Source of the DNA: Undaria pinnatifida
Lineage: Eukaryota; Sar; Phaeophyceae; Laminariales; Alariaceae
DNA: 64,000 bases
Direction: 5' to 3'
Assembly (NCBI GenBank): GCA_012845835.1
Contig: JABAKD010000021.1
Location: 7,073,506 to 7,137,505 of the forward strand
The notes under the pieces were generated by a model. It worked only from the letters and a program-made list of their open reading frames with translations, was not told the origin of the DNA and did no database searches. This document shows, one piece after another, positions 49,201 to 61,200 of this stretch; within the stretch, counting starts at the first letter, position 1, and every line of letters starts with the position of its first letter. A program made the position numbers and the translations under genes.

Positions 49201-52200
49201 TCTGAGCCATCCGTCGACAAACCTGTTCATTCTACCGCCGGTGACACGTGACGTGCCCGGACAGGTTGCCGCTTTTACCACACACTTACCGCGATGTTGT
49301 TCGCTCTGCCCTGAAACCTCATCTAACGTTTAGGCTTTGCCCGGTTGGATAGCTATCGAACGTTTAGCTTCTACGTTCTACGTCTCTACGAGAGTTGAGA
49401 GGTTTGCGTAGGTATGGAGCCGACAACCGTTCCGTAGTCGACCTCGCTACTCGAAGCAAGTTGAGAGGGGACTTATCGCGACGACATTGTGGGTTTATGG
49501 CCACGTTCCAGTGGAGACTCTACACTCTGCAACTGTGCTTTCTTGTCGATAAAAAACTACTCTACTCCATCTACGTATCATACTCCCCGCGAGGTACCAA
49601 CACACGTTGCTCGAGCGTCGAGCGGTTTGGGTCGAGGCGCCTACCTGATCGCTGTTGGTTTCGCTTGTCGAAGCCATTTGTTCCCGCCTCGACAATTACG
49701 GTTTATTGCCAAGGTTCGGTGGAGACTATACAATTTTACTCTCTATCATTATCGAAATGTTTTTGACTCTGTCTGCGTCTCATCTCGCGCGGAGGGGTGG
49801 GCTGCGCAGCCTAGAGCAAACACAGCTAGTAAGACATCGAAGAATACGTGATGACAGGCCTGTGCAGGCGAACCAATATCAGCCTCGGTGCCAAAAAAAA
49901 CGTGTAGCAACAAAACCTACCAAGTAACAACGGCAATGTCTCACCAGATACACCGACAGCAGAACAACCACTGCAAGGGCAGCCAGTACCATTACAGAAA
50001 GGAGGAAAATCATGCCGCCCTTGAAGCTTTCGGAGCAAAGATGGCACTGGTTCGCAGCGCCCCTACCGTAGCCGGAGGAGCACGCCGAACACACTTCAGA
50101 CACGGCGGGCGCGCGGAACGCGGGAACGGAACGAGGAGTGGCTCCGTCGGGAATTGGCCGATACTTAGTACCCATGTATGTGCCGGCCCTTAACGCACGC
50201 AGCAATTCACAGAATGGGGCTAGGATGTTTGTGGAGAGGGAAGGGGTCAAGTACAAAATTTAGGAGAGCACCAGTGTCGCAGAATATGGGGTTGGTGAGA
50301 AGGGGGGTTCAATCCACGAAAGCTGCGCTAAGCTCAGGCATATTTCGATAGTGTCTCGCATTCTTTATGCCTATTCAACAGGATAACGGGCGGTGCCCCA
50401 CAACTGCGCATCAAACACTCTGCATGGGTGCATTGTTCGTCGTCATGAGTATATATAGCAGGCATTAACGTGCCTTGGGCCTTTCTGTACCCATACCGTT
50501 TTGCTTCGACAAAACATATCGTCAACCCTTGGCGTGATGCAAACTCACTGACAAATATTGATCGCGGCTCCCCGCACTTGGTTTGGGTCCTACACTCCGG
50601 GCAGCGTGGCGAACAGTTCTCCTTACTACCACTCCCATTGTCAACAATGCTGTAGCTATTGACAACAATAACACCACAACGAGCGTGGTGGGATGGGGGT
50701 ATCACGTTTTGACCAAACCATTCCTGTCTGACGGAACACCTCACATCAACAACCACTTCCATGTCGTAACCAATGTGTATATCAATATATCTCGTCATGC
50801 ATCTAAGCCCTCGAATGTTCGTCGGATTGAACTTAGCGCGTTCGTTCTCGAAACCAGTCGCTTGGTAAGGAGCCCTTCAATCCTCGTTCTACCCTACCGT
50901 AGAATACGTCCGTCGCTAGACCTTCCGCAGTCAGAAACATGTTATATAAGTATTATTCATTGACTGGCCGTTCTCGAACGGTACGTCATATAGCTGACAA
51001 ACTGGCTGGTGTTTCAGCCCTCTTCTCGTCTTGGACTTCCCTTCTGCGAGTTTGCTGAAAACCAAGCCTCATGCCAGCGTAAACACGTCAGATAAAAATA
51101 TGGATAGTTGTAGATCTGTAACGTAGTTGCATGATATAAAAAAATCGTTGTTTACATCTTCTCGCCCCACAATCACCACGGCAAGATGCCAACTTACTGC
51201 TTACGGAAGGCGAACCAACAGGAGCCAAAAACGTCACACATAGGCTAAGGCTCACCAACTTCTTCGTAGCCATCTTTGCAGTAGTCGTTTACCGTTTTGA
51301 CGGTTGATCCTCCCTTACAAGCATCCTATCGAGAGACGGTTGGGTATGCGAGTAGACCAAATTAAGACCCATAAGTATGGACAAAAGCGAGGAAGAGTGC
51401 GGCGCAGAGCTTCGAAATGAGATAGGGATAAGCGGGCGAAGTATTACATTCAAGTGCGTGGTGACGTATAAAGTGACAAGGAACAGCACTCATGGAGAAA
51501 TGCGTTACGAAGAAACCATGCAGAACGAAGAAGGGGACATTACACGTGCGCCACGACAATGAGATAAGTTAGCATTTCTCGAGCAATGCCCTGTCGTGAA
51601 CGGTTGGGTAACGTTTAATTCTGTGCGCGACATCCCCGATTGCTCCACCCAGGTGGCCACAGGTAGGGTGGGTCTATGGCTTTGTTCCTTCAGTCATACT
51701 AAGTGAAGATTTTCAGTGGCCGGTGCCTATCGGGATTTCCTGCCCGCATAGCGTTTGGCAGGTCATCCCGTCTTTGCAGCTGACCGTTGTGAACACCACG
51801 TATACGTTGGTACCCGGGAGAGACAGACTACTGTGTGGTTTCAGATGTAACACTCTCCTCCTGATAACTAATGTTTAACAACTGCATGTGCAATGAAGCA
51901 CTTGTGCTACGCGTAGATGAAATCGGTCGATGGTTGATAGAAGCTTATTATGTGCTCAAAGGACGCTCGTTCGGGGAATTCTTCCCGGACTTGCAACGGT
52001 TTCGTAGTCGAGGACAGTATCATTATCGTATGTCCTGACACGCGGCCCCACCGCACGTTATTTCATCCAGGACAACGCCGCGTCGATTAGCTGCTTGTAT
52101 TGTTTTTGATGTCCCGCGCGACTCTAGCGTTTTGGTTTGGGTTGGACCAGTCATGCGCAGGCTGGCGAACGTTTTTACACTGGTAGGATGTGAAAAATCG

Positions 52201-55200
52201 GCCGTGGGGCTGCCTGTTACCACAACGAGCGATTACTGTGGCTCCCCTCTACACAGGCAGCTTCTATGCCCTAATAAAGTGGCTTTCACTCACAAGCCGC
52301 CCAAGCATGATCCCAAAACTGTTTGAAAAACGAAATTTACGCCAGAAACACAGTCGATGTTCAGTGGCCATTTTGGAAGCAAGCCAGGGCTTCACACGCG
52401 ATTTTGCACTAGAAACGCAATCAATCTACGGTGACTATCAACATTGCTAGTCAGAGCTGCGGGCATGAACATTCGCCGCCGGGTCCGCGTATGATCAGCA
52501 ACCTTCGTGGACATTGCTTAGCGCAATGAAAGGAAACGACACTTCGAAGGACTATTTGCTGTGAAACTTACTTCACGTCTGTTTAGCCAAGTCGACAGGT
52601 TGACGGGACATATATATACCTCTATAACTTCTGCAGCATCTCTCCACGCGTGACGAGACAAAAACAAATCACATGAAGATCATACCTTGTTGTAGCATGC
52701 GTGGGAAAGAGTCAGATTGGTTGCAGCCCGCCAGTATCCCACGCGGATGGGTAGGCTTTCAAGCGTCGCCCCCGGCTCAGAGCAGTCCACGCCCTTTATC
52801 AACAACAACAGCAACAGTAGCACGGGATCAGGATTGGCTGGGGCGGGTGTATGTGCCAACACATCGAGAGAAAAGCCCCTGCGTACGTGTGGCTAGTGTC
52901 AAGCACGAGTGGTCATAATACACTAAAAAAACACCGAGCAGCCGACAACTTTGATCGAACAACCAACGAGTCATAAAAAGGTCCGAAGCAAGTCGAAACC
53001 ACCTACACAGAGTAACAGGATGGAAAACTGCCCGAGCGAGATGGTGCCGCGGCAACTCCGTCCGGACACGGCAAGCCCCAAGGGTTAGTGTCTTCTTATG
53101 GTCAAAACAACAGAACCAATACTGGATTTGTGTATAAAGAGCGATTGCGCTTGCATAATTTACTCCGCACAAACCACATGTTGATAATGAGTTATTGCGG
53201 GCTGACAGGAGCTGGTTCTACGACCCCTTGTTTAGTGACCACCCACTGAGATTCGCGTATGTGTGCCGGGTTCGACTATCTACCGGTCGCCCCGGTGGCG
53301 TATCAGGCTATCCTCGAGCCTGGTATAGATAGGTCAGTTTCGTGAGTTCGAATCCCCCCGAGAGCATACACGTATAAATTCGTGGGGATGTTTTCTTGTG
53401 CACAAATTGACTTGCGGACTGCGCGAGAGCGTGTGTTAGCAACACTCGATGAAAACTCGACGAGCAGTGGGATTGCTGAACCCTTTGCGCGATAAAAATG
53501 GAAGGCAAGAACCGGGGGGAAGAAGGGACGACACCTGTGGCCACGGCTTGTCCAGAAGCTGAAAAGTAAATGTGTGTGAAAAAAAACAACAATAAACAAA
53601 TATACACACCTCATGTCCTCATGTCAATTGACTCATGCACTTGGATGACAGTTACTAATACCTGGCTGCGCGAGTTCCTAGCGACAACAACCACACTACT
53701 GTACATTATTGATACGTGAAACAGTGAGTGCAGACACCACAGCTCATCACGGCACGCACCTCTATTTCACCGCCCGTGTCATCTTCCGTGCATCGCTGGC
53801 AAACGCCATCGTAGTCACCCGACCTAGCTAAGCTCGCATCAGTGCGGTTCCAGAAGGTGCCAACGTCGCAGTGGAAAAACGTGACCTTAAACGACGTCGT
53901 CGCTTTACTGGTTGTCGATGCGTTGGTTCCGAGTAGATCGAACGCGGTCTCATGCTGGAGTGACGAAGATGTAAGCCCGTCGTGTGCCTTTCGAGCAGCA
54001 GTTAACGACGAATAGGCATCGCCGTTGTCTTTGTCTACGGCACCTTTGCCGGCTACCTCGAAGGTGACAACAGCGGTGCCGTCAAAGAATGTGCCCGGAC
54101 GGGTGGCCACCCATAGTGTAACGCTGTATCAGGCAGTCGATGCCAACATTGGCAGCACGTGAGACACCACGATGCGAAAAGCGGATATTGCGACGAAACG
54201 AACGTGAAAAACGCTGAACGCTGGGATCCCAGCCAACTACGGAACACGGAAGCGATCGAAGAACAGTAGGATTTTCTTATTCAAAGGATAACTCTCATCA
54301 TATGAAAGACTTAGGTCAACAGTTGCTTCGCCGCTATAGGTATCCTATCAATGAAATTAAATGTACGGTGGTATAAAACCAAACGGATATACCAGACCCC
54401 CACTAAGCACCGAGAGACCGCATTTGGAAACTATACGAGCAAAAAATTCAGACATCTGTCCGTCGTCCGCGTTACGATGGTGTCGCCCACAACTACGGTC
54501 GGTGAGTTCGTGTGTTTCGTCATGCTGGTAAAACCGTTGGTACTTTGTCAGCAATGTCCGTTGGACTGTTGGTCAGATTTCGATTTCATTGTTATCTCAT
54601 CTGTTTGGGTGAGATGCAGAGCTCCTCAAAGTGAGGAGAGCCATAACCTTGGTGCTTGCCTCTCTTTGCCGTGGTAATCGACTTTCAAGGCTTTGTTTAG
54701 TTGGTCGTATTTTTGTCCAACGGGTCTCACCTCTTTCGGTACATCGGCAACAATCGTGTGCTGTGAACACTGTGAGGGAAAATTGGATCTACCAAAAAAA
54801 CCGCTCCGCGCGCCGGTTAGGAGAAGGTAAGGGTGGCGACTACTCCCTGGGATTTCCATTATCAAATTATGTTTACCGAGGCTCTGACTCTGTGAGAAGA
54901 GCCGCAAGGGTGGCACCGAAGTGTCTGTTAATTTCACCAGTGAAGAAGAAAAACTATTGTTTGAAAGTGGCGCTTATGTGGCCAAAACGTAGCACGAAAA
55001 AAGAGAACAAGAGAAAACGTAGAAGGAAAAGGAAAGAGAAGCAAAACGAGGGAGAAGGAGTGATCGAGGTGGGGGATGCCTTCACCTGATCACGGGAATA
55101 TTCCCAACCTACGGGCAGGTGTACTCTACAGCAGCCGGTCCTGTTCCCTGCAACGTTTTACGTAATGTAACGTTCTTCTGATACTCTTGGACCGGCTGCT

Positions 55201-58200
55201 GAATTCCCTGTACTACATTCAACTTATACCGCATGCCTGCTAGATAGAACAAACCCTTATGTACTTTTTGCCGGCTATTGTATGTGTCAGCATCTGGAAC
55301 TATGATCATCAGTTTACTGAAGATAGTGAATAATAATCAAATAGATACTAGTGGACTGCAGACTCCATATTATGATACTCCATGGAGGTACTTCGTGTAC
55401 TTATGTACATGAGTACAGTGAATATGCGATTGCAACGTCAAATGCATGCACTCGTTACACCAACACTTGAGTTTTATGACAACGCTACTCAATTGTTTAC
55501 ATATGCCTGACCGAAAAACACTCCCAAACGCCAAACCAAATCACAACAAGTTTATGCCAATGAAACAGCGGTTCGCTCGCTGTGCGAGAAAGTGCCTCTC
55601 AAGTCAACAAGACGCATCAGGTACAAATCGTGGGGCCCGTTACAAAACCCATTTCGCTTGAGCAGCGCCAAACAATACGAGAACGGGTAGTAGGTGCAAG
55701 TTAAAACCTGAGCCTAAACAAGGACGGCCAACAGTAAAGTACAGTAGATGACTGGTACACAACAAAGAAATAACGTTTTACACAAGACTCCCGAAGGCAA
55801 CAAAACCGAATCGATTCGTTCCGCAAAACACACCTTAGCGATCGCGTGAAGCGATGAAAAAGAACAGCGCATGACAACATTCGAACACATCTAGAGACAA
55901 ACAACCGAACCGCCTACCGGTTGTCAAAGGATAGGATAAACCGGGGCTCTCTCTGTATTTGTAGGCCAGGGTTGTGGAGAGATTTTAGAATAGAGCCCAA
56001 GACGCAATCCGTCGGCTGTTAGATTGTTGTAAATTCTTAGCTAGCAAAAGAAAAATATTAGCTTGGGGCGCGCTGGCAGCATTAAACCATAATGGCAGAA
56101 TCGATACGTTCGCGGTTGGGCTGGAGAGTGGATATCAGAACTCTTCACATTTTCTTTCCTGCATACCCCCAACATTGATTTCGACGTTGACGCTTGTGCT
56201 GCCCTGCTACCATTCCTATAATGTCTCCTTAAACGACTCTCCTCTAGCCTTGGCACGTGGACGCAGCTCCACCATCAGAGCCACATCGGACATAGCACTC
56301 ACCTTTTTCCTGGAAAGAGAAGCCCCGTCGACGGCATAATAGTCCAATTCAGCGTAGTCTGCCACGGTTCCATGCTCGACATCATAGCCGCCGACTGCGA
56401 CGCGTTCACGGTCCAAATCACGCCCCCTCCCTCACTCTCAGCCTCATCGGTGCTGCTGCTTGTGGTACGTGCTTCGTAGGATAGGCGCAGTCTCCCCTCG
56501 AGCAACCGCGGGTAGAAAGTAGTTTGCGGGGAAACTGCCAGAGAGAGGCTTAATGCTGTCGCATTCCCGCTCACGCATCTCTGTTATCAGCATGGACGTA
56601 CGCCAACAATCAGCGTGAAGTGGAATGGGGGGGGTGGCCGCGACAGGGAAACGTAAGGGATCGCGCTGGTGACATACTTTGAACGCGGGTGTGAGCACGG
56701 GTGGTTTGGTAACTACCTCCCGATACGGTGCACCATCATGCAGAGCACGCGACCGGAAGAGGCTTTCTGGCGGCGCCTAATAGTACAGTAGAGTAGAGGC
56801 AGAATCAGGGTTTGGGTCAGGTGCAGGGTATACTCCGCTCGTAAGGGGTTTATCGCTATTTCCAACATTTTAATGCAATACTGCGGCAAATTCGATGTTA
56901 GTTCCCCAAACATCATAGCAGTCGAGCGCCCAGTCAAGCGCATCACGCGTTTCTCCCCTACCGACTGGGCGCTTGGCGCGCGAACATGTTTTCGAACTAA
57001 ACGCATTTCCTTCTGCCGTTGCGCTGCTAGCGACAAACCGGGCAGAGAAACAAAGTTTTGAATCTATCGTCAAACACGCCTCCAAGCCCCATGAAATATT
57101 AGATACGATATTACTCTGTGGCATGTCACCTCCTTCCAAGGTGACCGTTTGGGGTAGTAACACTGGCAGTACACCCCTACGTGGCCATCCAAGCACACGG
57201 GTCCGCTGCAAGGGGAATATGAGGAACCAGTTGTGTCCTCTCCTTCAACCGGTTCCACTAGTGCGTCTTCACATCTGAAGTTGACATTTGTCAATGACGT
57301 GGCGTTCGGTAGTTGTCCAGCCTCCGAGTCGGCGCCGGCAAATTCAGCGTCTAAGAGTACGCACGATGTACGCAGATATCAATGTTTCCCGTAGGGTAGG
57401 GCGGTATGCGGACAGAGTGAAACAGATGAGGAGGGGAGACGAAGGGTATGAGAAGGGCAAAGAAATAACTTGTTGGCATCTGGGTGTTTAAAAGCAACAT
57501 CCGCCGCTCTACAATCGCCAATTGTTCGTAAGCCAGAGTACGCACAACGGGTGCCGGGGATGGACAGAACCGCTACGAACACGGCCGAAAGCTCGTATTG
57601 CAAGACGAAGAGACAAAAAGTATTGTACCAAACACCCTGCTGGCTCCAGTAAACAGGCATGCATGAAAGCAAGCGCTCGGTGTTTTCACACGTTGTGGCT
57701 CACAGTTATCGTGTCCGAGCTTGGCGTTCCTGATAACCGCTGTAGAGCCTGGTTCGGAGTGGATCAGCACCGAAGCCGTGCTTTCGCTGAAGTCACAGTC
57801 GTCCAAGTAGAGTTCACCTTCGCTGAAAATGACTTCCTGAAAACGGCAAAAGCAAACGCGCACGGGCTTCTTGAGAAGTGGTCGTGAGCATACTTGCGTA
57901 CAGCGCCGTGCGCAAAACAGCGACCACCTAGACAGTATTGACTGCTGGTTTCGTAGGACTACCGTGCGTGGTGACAAGTTAATCTTTGTGCTTGAAAGTA
58001 AACACAAGGATTCAAAACACGACCGCGAATTAACGGGTCACCCACGAATCCCGACGCCACGGACCTCTCCCCCGAAGCCTATGAAGGACGTGTCTTCAGC
58101 GATGAAGGTCGACGTTTGATCCACTTGCACGGCCGACAGGTCAAATGACCCCGAGGAATCCCTGAAGTCCACCTGCCAAAACACGCATCAGAGTAATAAG

Positions 58201-61200
58201 TTAAGCGTTGCGCCAAGTTTGGAATGCAACTGTTGGTCGTCTCGCACACCCTCAGCATGGAGCCGCAACAGAATGTTGGTACTACCGCTGGAGGCTATCT
58301 GTATCGTCATATATTGAATAAGCTAATCTAGCATAACTGCCACGGCAGTAGCATCCGATTTAAAGACAATCATTCTTCTCATTCATACCTCTCACTTGTT
58401 TTCTCTCTAAGCCTAAGGAATGACGGCGATCCTATGGAGCCCACCATTGCTCTCAATGGCAGGCTATCGAATCTAGAGAGTACATGGCGATACACACCTG
58501 TGGTAAAACATGCCTTCACCAAACCAGTCATGATGCTGATATTGTCTTTGCAGACGACTGTGCCTGCTTAGCTGACCTTCGTTCGCATCGTTCCGAGGCC
58601 ATCTATTTCCGCTGGTCCCTACTGAGCAACCTTGGTATATTATATAATGTAATCAGACAATATGCGCAATGTTTGGGAGTCACGTCATTCACCAGAATAC
58701 TAACATTAAAGCCGAGTCAGACTATTGATCAAAGGGATTTATCCTGTGCAGCGTTCAAGCGGGCCATCCACAAAACCGCATATGCGTGCCGTCCCTTCAT
58801 CTCTACCGCTGATATTAAACCAAGTCAGCTCTGTCAACGGGCGTTTATGTTACACATGCCTCAACGATATATAATACGTAACCTGTCCTCTCGTCGTGAG
58901 TACACGCGATACAACATACGGAAATATATACTGCCAGACGTACCGTTTGGCTTGTCGAAGAGTAGTGTTTATCCCTGCGACAAACCCATGCAAAGGAACG
59001 ACCCCGATATTACCTAAGACGTCGAATGTCGTGGTTGCAGCAGTGTTGCGATTTATCGCCCCCCCCCGATTTATAGGATCCCTTCGGCAATATCCGAACC
59101 CCGTTGAAATATATCATCCCCGACAAAAATATCTGATCCCCCTAAAAAATATCTGATCCCCCCGTAAAATATCTGATCCCCCCCTGAAATATCTGATCCC
59201 CCCCTAAAATTTGTGACCCCCCCCTGAAATATATGATCCCCCCCTGAAATATATTACCCCCCCCCTCCGTCTCAAACGGCCGGATGATTACCTACGAACA
59301 AGGGTGAATTATTGCCCCCCTGTATTCTATCAAAGATCGGGGTGATATATTATATAAAATGAAAATGATATGTTGAAGTGGGTGGGAAATCGCAACACCC
59401 TCCGAGCACCCCGATACACTGTATCAGGGGTGGCATTGCGTCTAATACTCGCGCCGGGGATTTAAATATTGCAGCCGGTGATATACTGTATCAGGTGTGA
59501 TATACCCCCTCACTGTATCGGGGGGGGGGTGATATGATTCACGGGGTGACCAGATATATCGCAACAACAGGCATTATCCTGTATGAGGGGTTATATAGTC
59601 CCAATGTATCTGGGGGGGGGTGACATATTTCACGGGGGATCAGATCTTTCAGCAGGTGATTTTCTGTATCAGGGGGTGATTTAGGCCCCCGTGATCAACT
59701 GTATTTCAGGCCCCCTTGATACATTGTATATCATCGGAAGGGGTCAGATATTTCAACCGGTTATATACTGTATTACGGGGTGATACAGCCCCCCCTGACA
59801 CACTGTATCAGGCCCCCCCGGATACACTGTATCAGGGGGGGGTAGATATTAGACGCAATACCACCCCTGATACAGTGTATCGGGGTGCGCGGAGGGTGTT
59901 GCGTTTCCCACCCACTTCAACATATCACCCCGCTCTTTGATAGAACACAGGGGGGCAATAATTCACCCTTGTTCGTAGGTAGTCATTCGGCCGTTTGAGG
60001 TGGAGGGGGAGGATGATATATTTCAGGGTGGGATAATATATTTCAGGGGGGGGTCACAAATTTTAGGGGGGGATCGGATATTTCAGGGGGGGATCATATA
60101 TTTTTTGGGGGGATCAGATATTTTTGGGGAGAATCAGATATTTTTGGTGGGGATGATATATTTCAGCGGGTCTCGGATATTGCTGAAGGGATCCCATAAA
60201 TCGGGGGGGGCGATAAATCGCAACATTCGTAGGTAATCATCCGGCCGTTTGAGACGGAGGGGGGGGGTGATATATTTCAGGGTGGGATCATAATTTTCAG
60301 GGGGGGGTCATGTATTTTAATGAGGGATCAGATATTTCAGGGAGGGGTCAGATATTTTGGGGGGGGATTATATATTTGGGGGGGAGATGATATATTTCAG
60401 CGGGGTTCGGATATTGCCGAAGGGATCCCATAAATCGGGGGGGGGCGATAAATCGCAACACAGCAGCACGCCTGGTGGGTTTTTCCCTCACCCGCGGCCA
60501 CCATCAAATGAAGAACGGTCGTGTTTCCCTATACGACGGAGCGGGCCTACCATGACATGCGGGACAAACATGTCGGGAAGGCGGGTTGGCCGGGACGCGC
60601 CCACTGTAACCGGTCTAACGTGGAAGTGCCACCGACGAGCATAATAAGTACCGCCAGCCTGGCAGTAGTTATGGATCGGGGCTACTGTGCATCCATAGTC
60701 ACTCAAACGCGGTTTTTCCATCGCAGCTACTCCAAAACTGCTGCCAAGTGTAAGGCATTTTTATTCGTGATGGTAAGCGCTCTCGACACATCTGATCTAC
60801 CCTATTTGGACAGGAAATACGCAGTATAATGGGCAGTTTTTTTTCACGGGCAGTTTCCCCTTCAATCAATCGAAGTGTTGACATAAATCTTGTGCAACCT
60901 GCGTCCTGGCCGGGGTAGATAGAGGATCTCTACGTACAAGGGCCCTCCCCGATATGACCAGGCCCGGAATGCGGTCTGCTACAACGTGTATTTCAAACCA
61001 ACGAACGATTGATCTTTGCATGAAACCCTATTTACAGCTTAGTTTAAGCATGGCACAATATGGCAGGTGAATATTGCTGGATCCTATGGTACGCACTTGC
61101 AGGGTATCATGAGTATGCTCGGCGATTTAGAGGATTTAGTTGCCATATCATTATCCTTCTAGAGCCATCCATGCCGCTGCTTTCCCCCCCGCCCGACCCC

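Noticed and set aside
58484..59017. 177-codon frame with VFADDCACLAD, resembling an RT catalytic motif
   Set aside because: No other reverse-transcriptase motifs, lies antisense in an intron, and a four-residue match is expected by chance.
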